Shown here: in pieces, positions 43,917 to 51,735 of the stretch | Layout of the letters: the number at the start of each line of letters is the position of its first letter | Position numbering within the stretch: the first letter of the stretch is position 1 | Assembly (NCBI RefSeq): GCF_004000845.1 | Contig: NZ_BIMA01000011.1 | Span: forward strand, 39,914 to 103,913 | Direction: 5' to 3' | DNA length: 64,000 nucleotides | Source of the DNA: Paenibacillus koleovorans NBRC 103111 | GTDB taxonomy: Bacteria > Bacillota > Bacilli > Paenibacillales > NBRC-103111 | Translations under genes and position numbers: made by a program | Notes under the pieces: generated by a model | Seen by the model: only the letters and a program-made list of their open reading frames with translations | Database searches by the model: none | Told to the model about the DNA's origin: nothing

Positions 43917-44918
43917 ATGAAAGCTTTGACGGTTGTGTTCACGGACAAAGAACGGGTAGCGGTAGTCGAGGAGCATGTGGGACCGGTCGGGCCGGATGAG
44001 GTGCTGTGCCGCGCGCGGAAATCTTTGATCAGTACGGGCACGGAGACGCTGTGCTTGCGAGGGGTGTTCGATCCGGGGACGGTTTGGGCGGACTGGGTTC
44101 AGTATCCGTTTTATCCGGGCTATGGGATGGCGGCGGAGGTGTTGGAGGTCGGCTCGGAGGTGCAAGGCTTGAAGCCGGGCGATCGGGTGTACTCGCATGC
44201 CAGCCATCAGCAGTATCATGTTATCAAAGCTGCTCATGTGACCCCGATTCCGGAACATATTGCCGACGAGGAAGCGGCGTGGTCTTCGCTTATCAACACC
44301 ACTCAGCTGGGTGTTCGACGTGCGGAGCTGAAGCTCGGGGAGACGGTCGGCGTAATCGGTATGGGCTTGCTGGGCCAGCTCGTCGTGCAATATTTGCGCT
44401 TGTCGGGCTGCCGGTATGTCGTCGCGATCGATCCGGCGGAAGCCCGCCTGAAGACGGCGGAGCAGTTCGGCGCTACCCATGGGCTGGCGATGGACGCGAC
44501 GGCGGCACGGGAAGAAGTGCGGCGCATCACGGAGGGCAAGATGCTCGACGTCGTCTTCGACATCACCGGGCATCCCGCCGTACTGGCGCCGGCGACCCGA
44601 CTGGCCGGCCAACTGGGCCGTGTCGTGCTGCTCGGCGATTCGACGGTGCCGTCGCAGCAGGTGCTCGGGCCGCGCGTCGTCGCCGACTCGATCAGCGTGC
44701 TTGGTACGCACGCGGGACTGGCGCGGGGGTTCCAGGGCTGGGACGGCACGCGGATGACGTCGCTGTTTTTTGACTTCTTGCAGAGCGGCCGCATGGATGT
44801 AAAAAGCTTGATCACGCATCGCCATTCGCCGGCTAACGCAGTGCAAGTGTATGAAGGGTTGCTGCGGGATCGTTCTTCGGCGCTCGGTGTTATTTTTGAC
44901 TGGGACTTGCTGGGCTGA
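43917..44918 (+). CDS. Medium-chain (zinc-type) alcohol dehydrogenase family protein
   Basis: 333 residues. GroES-like N-terminal domain (LKPGDRVYSHASHQQYHVI) and Rossmann domain with GVIGMGLLGQLVVQYLRLSG (near 143). The usual catalytic-zinc Cys after the first strand is replaced by STGTET, and the four structural-zinc Cys are absent, so it is probably a zinc-free reductase, perhaps acting on sugars or lipids. Single gene, terminator after it. Confidence 0.85.
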   Translation: MKALTVVFTDKERVAVVEEHVGPVGPDEVLCRARKSLISTGTETLCLRGVFDPGTVWADWVQYPFYPGYGMAAEVLEVGSEVQGLKPGDRVYSHASHQQYHVIKAAHVTPIPEHIADEEAAWSSLINTTQLGVRRAELKLGETVGVIGMGLLGQLVVQYLRLSGCRYVVAIDPAEARLKTAEQFGATHGLAMDATAAREEVRRITEGKMLDVVFDITGHPAVLAPATRLAGQLGRVVLLGDSTVPSQQVLGPRVVADSISVLGTHAGLARGFQGWDGTRMTSLFFDFLQSGRMDVKSLITHRHSPANAVQVYEGLLRDRSSALGVIFDWDLLG

Positions 44919-44958
44919 GAGCGTGCCGGTGTATACTAAGAGCATGTGAACTTGGAAG

Positions 44959-44998
44959 GAGCATCGCCTCTGGAAAAGGGGCGTGCTCTTCTTTTGTT
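44959..44998 (+). terminator. Terminator after the dehydrogenase gene
   Basis: GAGCA(T)CGCCTC pairs with GGGGCGTGCTC, with one bulge, then TTCTTTTGTTTT. It lies just before the next AraC gene. A TATACT at 44934-44939 upstream of it could make it an attenuator of that gene instead. Confidence 0.65.
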
Positions 44999-45030
44999 TT
45001 GGTAGTCTGGGTGGGGGGTTGTGTATCGTG

Positions 45031-45858
45031 TACGAGCAGGCGCGCGAGCTGTTCGCCAAGGCGGAGCTGAAGCTGTACATCTTCGACATTCATCGGCTGA
45101 CGGCGATCAATATTCGGAATCGGACATTGACGGGTTTTTATATGATGACATACGTGAAGTCAGGCACGGCCAAGCTGCGCGTCGGCGACGAAGTGCGCGT
45201 CATTCCGCCTGGTTCGGTCATTCTCATCCCGCCCGGTGTAGAGCACGACCAGTACAAAGACTCGCCGGAGGAAACGGAATTTCTATGGTGGCATTTCACT
45301 TACAAGCTGGAAAATGTGGTGGATGTGATGAAATTTTTGCAGTTGCCTTATCTGTACCCGCTAGAGGATACGACCAAGTTCGAGACCGTATTTGCGGAGC
45401 TGATGGCCGGGACGGAGGAAGCGGGCGGGCTGTTGGGACCGATCCTGCAAAAGGCGAAGGCGCTGGAGCTACTGTACTTACTGCTCGACGGCGGCTTGCG
45501 GCAGCATGGCCGGATGGAGCCGCGCACCGGCTCGTCCGGGCTGCTCGGCTTGCTGCTGGAGCTCGTCCAGCAGCCGGGCAAGCCGGTGCCGCTGCGCCAG
45601 CTCGCCAGTCGGCTCCACCTGAATGCGACGTATCTCAGCAACCGGTTCAAGGAGCTGTTCGGCGAGTCGCCGGTCGTCTTGCAGCGCAAAATCGTCGTCG
45701 AACGCGCCAAATCGCTGCTCCGGCAAACCGACATGAGCATCGGCGAAATTGCATTGGCGATGGGCTATCCGGAGCTGACGAACTTCACGCGGCTGTTCAA
45801 GGGCTACGCCGGCGTCTCGCCGCAGCAATATCGGCAGCTGGAGGTGGAGCCTTTGTAG
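45031..45858 (+). CDS. AraC-family regulator with cupin sensor
   Basis: 275 residues from GTG 45031 (GGGTGGGGGG 9 nt upstream). Cupin half: TYVKSGTAKLRVGDEVRVIPPGSVILIPPGVEHDQY near 35-75. C-terminal helix-turn-helices: LASRLHLNATYLSNRFKELFGESP and IALAMGYPELTNFTRLFKGYAGVSPQQYR. Target unknown; the dehydrogenase gene upstream is a candidate. Confidence 0.88.
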   Translation, partial: YEQARELFAKAELKLYIFDIHRLTAINIRNRTLTGFYMMTYVKSGTAKLRVGDEVRVIPPGSVILIPPGVEHDQYKDSPEETEFLWWHFTYKLENVVDVMKFLQLPYLYPLEDTTKFETVFAELMAGTEEAGGLLGPILQKAKALELLYLLLDGGLRQHGRMEPRTGSSGLLGLLLELVQQPGKPVPLRQLASRLHLNATYLSNRFKELFGESPVVLQRKIVVERAKSLLRQTDMSIGEIALAMGYPELTNFTRLFKGYAGVSPQQYRQLEVEPL

Positions 45859-45896
45859 GAGGACGAGGCTGGACTCTGTATGAGTCTGGCGCGGCA

Positions 45897-45950
45897 GGTA
45901 CGGTGCTGGTACGGTGCTGGTATGGTGCTGCACAGTGCTAGTACGGCTCT
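45897..45950. repeat. 11-bp tandem repeat
   Basis: GGTACGGTGCT occurs at 45897-45907 and 45908-45918. GGTATGGTGCT follows at 45919-45929, then two degenerate units to 45950. It fills the gap between two convergent genes. Confidence 0.7.
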
Positions 45951-45988
45951 GCTCCTGCTCGATGGTGATTCAGCTCCAAGCAGTCGGA

Positions 45989-46675
45989 CTACAGCAGCAG
46001 TTGTCTCCGTGCCGGATTCAACCGCCAGAAGTGCGTTCGTTGCTTGCCCCTGCCTTGCGGGAGCAGCCATTCCTTTTCCTCCAGCTGTCTCAAATACTTC
46101 CTCGCCATATCGTAGCCGCGTTGAATGGTAAGTTGGACATCGGCCAGCTTGATCGGTCGCTCGATACGCATCGCCAGCCGGATGATGTCTCGTTCCAACG
46201 CCGTCAGCTCGGTTGTAGCTGTCAGCAGATCCCCTTCCCCGAATAGCAGCCCCATTAGCTGTTGAAACAACTGTTGCCACAGACGGGGGCGTTCCTTCAC
46301 ATCGTCCAGACTGATCCGAATGATGGTCCAGCGATCGTTCACTAAATGCATGTGACGCACCCATTGATTCGAATATTGGCGCCGGTCCATCTTGTCGTAA
46401 TGCTTGCCGAACGGATCGACCTCAATGGAAATTTTGACACCGGAACGGATATAAGTGAAGTCGATATATCGCTTACCGTCGAAGTAATCGATCACCTCAT
46501 ACTCCGGGTGCAAAAAATTCAGCGTCCCGAATGCCGGCCACCACACTCGCTTCAGAAACTCCTGCTCCGCATAGCCATGTCCACTCTTTAGTTTGCGTTT
46601 CGCTTCCCCTTTCCGCTGCTTCAGATGCAAGTCCATCCATTCCTTGTGAGCATGCTCAAACGATCCAGTGGTCAA
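45989..46675 (-). CDS. Endonuclease-like (DUF559/PD-D/ExK-type) protein with winged-helix end
   Basis: 228 residues from TTG 46675 (GGGAGA about 8 nt upstream). N-terminal part: EQEFLKRVWWPAFGTLNFLHPEYEVIDYFDGKRYIDFTY split over 40-85, then ISIEVDPFGKHYDKMDRRQY. This resembles Paenibacillus nuclease-like proteins in which the second motif is E-x-K; here it is E-V-D, so catalysis may be lost or altered. C-terminal part (ALERDIIRLAMRIERPIKLADVQL ... YLRQLEEKEWL) is a winged helix. Role unknown. Has its own promoter and a hairpin leader. Confidence 0.6.
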   Translation of the reverse strand: MTTGSFEHAHKEWMDLHLKQRKGEAKRKLKSGHGYAEQEFLKRVWWPAFGTLNFLHPEYEVIDYFDGKRYIDFTYIRSGVKISIEVDPFGKHYDKMDRRQYSNQWVRHMHLVNDRWTIIRISLDDVKERPRLWQQLFQQLMGLLFGEGDLLTATTELTALERDIIRLAMRIERPIKLADVQLTIQRGYDMARKYLRQLEEKEWLLPQGRGKQRTHFWRLNPARRQLLL

Positions 46676-46700
46676 AATGAAGTTCTCCCTTTTTCCCGCA

Positions 46701-46741
46701 AAACAAAAAGCGCCGCTCCACAATGACTGTGAAGGCGGCGC
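46701..46741 (-). terminator. Terminator-like hairpin in the leader of the nuclease-like gene (possible attenuator)
   Basis: On the minus strand a 7-bp GCGCCGC/GCGGCGC stem, extended by TTCACA/TGTGGA, is followed by TTTTTGTTTT (46701-46709). It lies 26 bp before the coding start and 37 bp after the promoter -10, so it would stop most transcripts before the gene. Confidence 0.7.
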
Positions 46742-46777
46742 ATGCTTTGCGTCCGTTTATTTGTTGATGCTGAGCTA

Positions 46778-46807
46778 ATTGTAGCAGGATTGTTGGCTGG
46801 GAAGCAA
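46778..46807 (-). promoter_or_regulatory. Promoter of the nuclease-like gene
   Basis: Minus strand TTGCTT (46802-46807), 18-bp spacer, TACAAT (46778-46783), preceded by TGC (extended -10). Confidence 0.6.
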
Positions 46808-46820
46808 CCCTGCTATCGGC

Positions 46821-47006
46821 GCAGTCCGAAAAAATCGGACTGGAGAGGCGGTCGTCTTCCGGATATGCCACGTAGTCCGAATTAGCCGAATTGGAGAGTC
46901 GATATCCGAAGGGGGTGTGCGAAAACGGCGCTTTAAGTGGGCAAAATCGGACTGCAGCGGACTTCCTGGCTCGCAGAAGCTACGCAGTCCGAATAAGTCG
47001 GACTGC
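46821..47006. repeat. A unit 1 of the composite repeat array
   Basis: 186 bp, opens with GCAGTCCGAAAAAATCGGAC and closes with GTCCGAATAAGTCGGACTGC. Internal GTAGTCCGAATTAGCCGAAT. The GTCCGA/TCGGAC palindromes could form hairpins in either strand. Confidence 0.9.
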
Positions 47007-47043
47007 ATCCGCGGAGGAGTGAAGAGATATGGCTTAAAAGCCT

Positions 47044-47311
47044 GGTTACTGGCCGGAGTGAAAGTGTCATGCTGGAAAGTAGGGAGTAGAGCTGAGTGTG
47101 ACCTTAGATGCGATCCAGCCGGTAGACCCCCAGGTTACTGGCTGGGAGTGAAAGTGTCGTGCTGGAAAATAGGGAGTAGAGCTGAGTGTGTCCTTAGATG
47201 CTGCCCCGCCGATAGACCTCCTGGTTACTGGCTGAATCCGAGCGTGTCGTGCTGGAAAGTAGGGGTTAGAGCTGAGAGTAACTTTAGATGCAACCCAAAC
47301 GGCCGACCTCC
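47044..47311. repeat. Three tandem B units
   Basis: Units start at 47044, 47133 and 47223 (spacing 89-90 bp), each with GGTTACTGGC, GTGTCRTGCTGGAAA, TAGAGCTGAG and CTTTAGATGC-like blocks. Short frames through them repeat the same peptide and are not considered genes. Confidence 0.9.
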
Positions 47312-47331
47312 AAAGTAACTTGCTCGGTTAC

Positions 47332-47517
47332 GCAGTCCGAAAAAATCGGACTGGAGAGGCGGTCGTCTTCCGGGCATGCCGTGTAGTCCGAATTAGCCGA
47401 ATTGGAGAGGCGACATCCGAAGGGGGTGTGCGAAAACGGCGCTCTAAGTGGGCAAAATCGGACTGCAGCGGACTTCCTAGCTCGCAGAAGCCACGCAGTC
47501 CGAATAAATAGGGCTGC
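47332..47517. repeat. A unit 2
   Basis: 186 bp, same length as unit 1 and nearly identical. The last palindrome has decayed (GAATAAATAGGGCTGC). Confidence 0.9.
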
Positions 47518-47554
47518 GTCCGCGAAGGAGTGAGGAGATATGGCTTAAAAGCCT

Positions 47555-47733
47555 GGTTACTGGCTGGATCAGAGAGTGTCGTGCTGGAAAGTAGGGGTTA
47601 GAGCTGAGTGCGACCTTAGATGCGGCCCCACCGGTAGACCTCCTGGTTACTGGCTGAATCCGAGCGTGTCGTGCTGGAAAGTGTGGGTTAGAGCTGAGTG
47701 TAACTATAGATGCAACCCAAACGGCCGACCTCC
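47555..47733. repeat. Two tandem B units
   Basis: Units start at 47555 and 47645 (90-bp spacing). One unit fewer than the block at 47044, which explains the A-to-A distances of 511 and 422 bp. Confidence 0.9.
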
Positions 47734-47753
47734 AAGTAACCTTGCTCGGTTAC

Positions 47754-47949
47754 GCAGTCCGAAAAAATCGGACTGGAGAGGCGGTCGTCTTCCGGATATG
47801 CCACGTAGTCCGAATTAGCCGAATTGGAGAGGCGATATCCGAAGGGGGTGTGCGAAAACGGCGCTCTAAGTGGGCAGAATCGGACTGCAGCGGACTTCCT
47901 GTGACTTCCTGGCTCGCAGAAGCCACGCAGTCCGAATAAGTCGGGCTGC
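47754..47949. repeat. A unit 3
   Basis: 196 bp, equal to unit 1 plus a 10-bp duplication (TGTGACTTCC near 47900). Confidence 0.9.
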
Positions 47950-48032
47950 GTCGGGACGAGGTGTGTCAGGCACAGAATGGCAAGGTAGCCGAGTGCTGTT
48001 ATCATCTTAATTGGAATAATTATAATTAAATA

Positions 48033-48068
48033 TTGAATATAATTAATTTTAGATTATAATAATTCTAA
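48033..48068 (+). promoter_or_regulatory. PerR-controlled promoter of the peroxide operon
   Basis: TTGAAT (48033-48038), 16 bp, TATAAT (48055-48060). TTATAATAATTCTAA at 48054-48068 matches the PerR box TTANAATNATTNTAA at every defined position and covers the -10. PerR bound to iron or manganese would block this promoter until oxidised by H2O2. Confidence 0.85.
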
Positions 48069-48128
48069 ATAAGAATTCTCAACACCAAGCCAACCGACTA
48101 ACAAACCATTTAGAAGGAGTGTTGCCGC

Positions 48129-49052
48129 ATGTACGATGTCATCATAATCGGCGGAGGGCCGGCGGGTTCGTCGGCTGCCGTCTATACTTCGCGGGCCGGG
48201 TTCCGGACGCTCGTCATCGATAAAGCCCCGAACGCAGGAGCGCTTGCCCTCACACATAAAATCGCCAACTATCCCGGCGTAGAGGAGGAGTGCACGGGCA
48301 AAGAGCTGCTCGACCGGTTCCGCCGACAGGCGCAATCGTTCGGCGCCGAATACATCCAGACGACGATCACCGCGGTCGACGTTGAGGGGGACGTGAAGGC
48401 CGTGTTCACGGCGGACGGCTTCTTCGAGTCGAAGGCGATCGTCATCGCCACCGGTTCCAAGGGGCGCAACCGGATGCTGCCCGGGGAAGAGAAGCTGCTC
48501 GGCCGAGGAGTCAGCACCTGCGCCACTTGCGACGGAGCGTTCTTCGTCGGCAAACGGGTGGCTGTAGTAGGCGACTCGGAGGAAGCCGTCGATGAAGTGC
48601 TGTCGCTCGCCAAATTCGGCATGGAGATCGAATTCATCGTCCCGCGCTCCGAGCTGCAAGGAGATGCCGAAGTGCCGTCGCATCCCAACATGACCGTCCA
48701 CTACAAAACGCGGCCGCTCGAAATTCTGGGCGACAAGCGGGTGGAGGGATTGCGCGTCAAGTATCCGAACGGCGAGGAAGGGACGATCGCCGTCGACGGC
48801 GTCTTCGTCTTCCTGTCGGGGAGCAAGCCGGGCACGGACTTCCTGCAGGACCAGGTGCCGCTGGACGCTGACGGCTACATGGTGCTCGATTCGCTGATGC
48901 AGTCGCCGGTCCCGGGCGTATTCGGTGCCGGCGAAGTGCGCCGCACTCCGGTGAAGCAGGCGGTGGTAGCCGCCGCGGACGGAGCGATCGCCGCGATGGC
49001 GGTCGACAAATTTTTGAACAAACGGGCTCAAGTGATCCCGCAATACAAATAA
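48129..49052 (+). CDS. Thioredoxin-reductase-like flavoprotein (AhpF-like reductase without N-terminal domain)
   Basis: 307 residues. FAD site IIIGGGPAGSSAAVYTSRAGF (near 6), redox CATC (Cys131, Cys134), second nucleotide site VAVVGDSEEAVDE (near 145) and C-terminal GVFGAGEVRRTPVKQ. As the first gene of a unit with glutaredoxin and peroxiredoxin, it probably passes NAD(P)H electrons to the glutaredoxin. The pyridine-nucleotide motif lacks the usual GGGDSA form (it has VVGDSEEAV), so cofactor choice is unclear. Confidence 0.88.
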   Translation: MYDVIIIGGGPAGSSAAVYTSRAGFRTLVIDKAPNAGALALTHKIANYPGVEEECTGKELLDRFRRQAQSFGAEYIQTTITAVDVEGDVKAVFTADGFFESKAIVIATGSKGRNRMLPGEEKLLGRGVSTCATCDGAFFVGKRVAVVGDSEEAVDEVLSLAKFGMEIEFIVPRSELQGDAEVPSHPNMTVHYKTRPLEILGDKRVEGLRVKYPNGEEGTIAVDGVFVFLSGSKPGTDFLQDQVPLDADGYMVLDSLMQSPVPGVFGAGEVRRTPVKQAVVAAADGAIAAMAVDKFLNKRAQVIPQYK

Positions 49053-49077
49053 CCAATCCAATAAGGAGGCACCATCC

Positions 49078-49341
49078 ATGTCCATGTCCATATCAGCATC
49101 CACTCCAGCTATCGTGTACTCAAGCACGAACTGCCACTACTGCGCACAGCTGAAGCAATATTTGACCGAACAAGAGATTCCCTACGAGGAGCGCAACATC
49201 GACCAGAGCGAGCAATTCGCCCAAGAGCTGTCCGATCTCGGCATGATGTCCGTCCCCGTTACCGTGATAGGCAGCATGACCATTCTGGGGCTGAACCCTA
49301 CCCGGATCAAAAAAGCGTTAGCTGCAATAGCAACCGTTTAG
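49078..49341 (+). CDS. Glutaredoxin-family protein
   Basis: 87 residues, thioredoxin fold: active site CHYC (Cys19, Cys22), cis-Pro in MMSVPVTVIG (near 60). It sits 25 bp after the flavoprotein gene and 64 bp before the peroxiredoxin gene, so it should carry electrons between them, taking the place of the N-terminal domain of AhpF. AAGGAGG upstream. Confidence 0.9.
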   Translation: MSMSISASTPAIVYSSTNCHYCAQLKQYLTEQEIPYEERNIDQSEQFAQELSDLGMMSVPVTVIGSMTILGLNPTRIKKALAAIATV

Positions 49342-49405
49342 CCGCCATCACCATCTCAACCACCATTATCATTATCCCATTCCCTCAGAGGAGGATTTCA
49401 TATTT

Positions 49406-49978
49406 ATGACAACCCAAACAACGAACGCACTCGCACCCTCAGCCGCACCGAAAATGGGCCAGCCGGCCCCGAGCTTCTCCATGCTGTCTACGAAAAATCC
49501 GGAAACGCTGAGCGAAAAAGTGAGCCTGGACGATTACAAAGGCAAATGGCTGATGCTGTTTTTCTGGCCGTTCGATTTCACGTTCGTCTGCCCGACGGAA
49601 ATTATCGCGTTCAGCGACCGCTACGACGAGTTCCTCGACCTGGACTGCGAAATTGTAGGCGCATCCGTCGACAGCGTCTACACGCACCGCGCTTGGACGA
49701 ACACATCCCGCGACAGCGGCGGAATTGGACCGATCCGCTACCCGATGGGCGGCGACGTCACGAAGGATGTGTCTCGCGCGTACGGCGTGCTCGACGAGGA
49801 AAGCGGCGCAGCCCACCGTGGCTTGTTCATCATCGATCCGGAAGGCATTCTGCGCTACCAGGTCGTAACCGACATGAACGTAGGCCGCAGCGTGGACGAG
49901 ACACTTCGCGTGCTCCAGGCTCTCCAAGCCGGAGGCTTGTGCCCTGCGAACTGGAAGCCGGGCCAGAAGACACTGTAA
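49406..49978 (+). CDS. 2-Cys peroxiredoxin (AhpC/TSA)
   Basis: 190 residues. Peroxidatic Cys62 in DFTFVCPTE, resolving Cys179 in GGLCPANWKPG, Arg in GPIRYPMGGD. Reduces H2O2 and organic peroxides. GAGGAGG before the ATG. The PerR box 1.3 kb upstream and the two electron-transfer genes make this a complete peroxide-reducing unit. Confidence 0.93.
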   Translation: MTTQTTNALAPSAAPKMGQPAPSFSMLSTKNPETLSEKVSLDDYKGKWLMLFFWPFDFTFVCPTEIIAFSDRYDEFLDLDCEIVGASVDSVYTHRAWTNTSRDSGGIGPIRYPMGGDVTKDVSRAYGVLDEESGAAHRGLFIIDPEGILRYQVVTDMNVGRSVDETLRVLQALQAGGLCPANWKPGQKTL

Positions 49979-50102
49979 GGGAAGCATCGTATCGTTCACC
50001 GAATGCTCAAATTCTGAAGTCCCGGGCGGCTGGCAAAAGAGGCTCACTTTCGCTATGATGTTGGCTAGTAAGGCGAATAAGGAAAGCGAAGGTGACCGCA
50101 TC

Positions 50103-50489
50103 ATGCTGCGAACTTATGGAGCAATCGGCAGCTTGCTGGCTCTGCTGGCAGTGGCGCTCGGCGCGTTCGGCGCGCACGGGCTGGAGGACAAGATCGATGC
50201 CGACCTGCTGGCGGCTTACAAAACCGGCGTACAATACCACATGTTCCACGCCCTCGGGCTCATCGCTCTAGGTATCGTCTCGGACAAGCTGAGCGGAGCG
50301 GAAGGATCCCTGAGATGGGCAGGCCGGCTGCTGACAGCAGGTATCGTGCTATTTTCGGGAAGCTTGTACGTGATGGCCGTAACCGACATCAAGCCGCTCG
50401 GCATCATCACGCCGTTCGGGGGCGTCGCCTTTTTGGCAGGCTGGGCCTTCCTGGCGTCGGCCTTCTGGAAGCAACGCCGTTCCTCCTAG
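50103..50489 (+). CDS. DUF423-family small membrane protein
   Basis: 128 residues, four membrane helices. Family pattern: GALLALLAVALGAFGAHGL-like start, KTGVQYHMFHALGL (near 40), LFSGSLYVMAV and GIITPFGGVAFLAGW. Function unknown (Bacillus YwdK family). ATG 50103 lies 7 nt after AAGGTGA. Followed by a terminator. Confidence 0.9.
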   Translation: MLRTYGAIGSLLALLAVALGAFGAHGLEDKIDADLLAAYKTGVQYHMFHALGLIALGIVSDKLSGAEGSLRWAGRLLTAGIVLFSGSLYVMAVTDIKPLGIITPFGGVAFLAGWAFLASAFWKQRRSS

Positions 50490-50512
50490 AGCACTAAAAC
50501 AAAATCAAGCAC

Positions 50513-50549
50513 AAAAAAACGGATGCCCCCGCACGGGGCATCCGTTTTC
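50513..50549. terminator. Bidirectional terminator
   Basis: CGGATGCCCC / GGGGCATCCG stem with A run before and TTTTCT after, between convergent genes. Confidence 0.9.
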
Positions 50550-50552
50550 TAC

Positions 50553-50846
50553 TTACCAGAAAAATCCGGGGCCGCCGAAGCCGCCGCCAAACCCTCCGCC
50601 AAAACCGCCGAACGGACCGAACCCGCCGAATCCCGCTCCGGCTTCTCCGATCGCAAGCAAGTCGAACAAGACGAGCGGAAAGAAAGCTTTGGTCCGGGCT
50701 TTATTTTTCCCCGGGAGCTCCACCAACAGCTGGTTGCCGCGCATGCCGCGAAGGATGCCGGATACGACGGCGCCGTCCTTCTTCACAGCGACTATACGTT
50801 TGCCCAACAGCTTGCGGGCATCCGAACGAGTGACTCTGCGCTTCAT
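50553..50846 (-). CDS. Small basic protein with Gly/Phe-rich tail
   Basis: 97 residues. The first 70 (KRRVTRSDARKLLGKRIVAV, VSGILRGMRGNQLLVELPG) look like a small beta-barrel, perhaps Sm-like. The last 26 are almost only Gly and Phe (GFGGFGPFGGFGGG type) and end in FFW. Gly/Phe tails occur in spore-coat-like proteins, so a spore role is possible but not shown. GGGAGGG 6 nt before the ATG. Confidence 0.65.
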   Translation of the reverse strand: MKRRVTRSDARKLLGKRIVAVKKDGAVVSGILRGMRGNQLLVELPGKNKARTKAFFPLVLFDLLAIGEAGAGFGGFGPFGGFGGGFGGGFGGPGFFW

Positions 50847-50934
50847 GCAAATCCCTCCCTTCTATGAAGCTACTCTATGATATTCCAAGTAGTTTGAATT
50901 GATTGGACATGTATCCTCGTCGCTTAGAAAAGAG

Positions 50935-50957
50935 AAAACCCCGACGCTAGGTCGGGG
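50935..50957 (-). terminator. Terminator whose loop contains the stop codon
   Basis: CCCCGAC (50939-50945) and GTCGGGG (50951-50957). The loop GCTAG holds the stop codon (TAG on the minus strand, 50947-50949) of the gene it terminates. TTTT on the minus strand follows at 50935-50938. Confidence 0.75.
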
Positions 50958-51513
50958 CTTCCATATCTTCAATTTCATTCAGCTTGAAGGAGTACACCTT
51001 TTTCTCATCCACATGATAGATCGTCAAGTTGTCGGCAGCCGCATCGAAGTTCAAAATCCGGCAAGGCAAGCTGAGCCTGACTCCCTTGCCCTTCACGACG
51101 GTGAGCCGGATGAGCGTGCCCTTGTCCTTGTACTCCTCCAAATCCGCGAGGCTGATCTTTTCTTTGCTGATCTTGGCCTTCGGTGACGTAGCGGCGGCAG
51201 GACGAGGTGTTGATGAAACTGCTGGAGCGGCTGCAGGAGCAACTGCTGGAGGCAGCGGCGAGGTCGATCCGGGGGAAACGACAGGCGGATGGACCGTCTG
51301 CGGCGGCACCCCGACAACATTTGCAGCAGCTAGTGCAGCTTCGATCTGTTTGCCAAGCTCAATGCCCCCTGTAATTCGAAAATCTTTCACCTTGTCATGG
51401 TTTAACACTTGCATAAGCGTAGCCAGGGCGAGCGCGTGGGAGCTGTGCTCAAGCATGATTTCCACTTGAAACAAATGCGGCTTTTTCTCCAAAGGGGTAC
51501 GTTCTTGTCCCAT
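50947..51513 (-). CDS. Hypothetical protein with Pro/Ala-rich linker
   Basis: 188 residues. N-terminal domain of about 65 (HLFQVEIMLEHSSHALALATLMQVLNHD), then a linker of about 45 residues rich in Pro, Ala, Ser and Thr, then a small beta domain (LIRLTVVKGKGVRLSLPCRILNFD, YHVDEKKVYSFKLNEIEDM). Not recognised. The stop lies in the terminator loop. Confidence 0.6.
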   Translation of the reverse strand: MGQERTPLEKKPHLFQVEIMLEHSSHALALATLMQVLNHDKVKDFRITGGIELGKQIEAALAAANVVGVPPQTVHPPVVSPGSTSPLPPAVAPAAAPAVSSTPRPAAATSPKAKISKEKISLADLEEYKDKGTLIRLTVVKGKGVRLSLPCRILNFDAAADNLTIYHVDEKKVYSFKLNEIEDMEAPT

Positions 51514-51735
51514 CGTTCACACGTCCTATCCTACCAAAAGTTCACCAACAACTTCATATACAAATATACATAAAATGAGGCGCGTTGAGTACCGGGGATG
51601 CAAAAATTTCGGGCGTATATTTTTCGTAAGGACCTGCCGCAGGAAGGACGCGAGAGCAACCCGTAGAGCATACAATAATAAAGCAATACGGATTCGCTTG
51701 CAAATAGAGGGTCCGTGGAAGAGGAGGTGCGAGGG

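Noticed and set aside
46917..47939. Several plus-strand frames of 60-130 codons with repeated peptides (GRPPGYW, SGLPGSQK)
   Set aside because: They follow the period of the A and B repeats, lack ribosome sites and change frame between copies. The repeats explain them.
46821..47949. CRISPR array
   Set aside because: Units are 186 and 90 bp with no constant short repeat plus unique spacers, and no cas genes are present.
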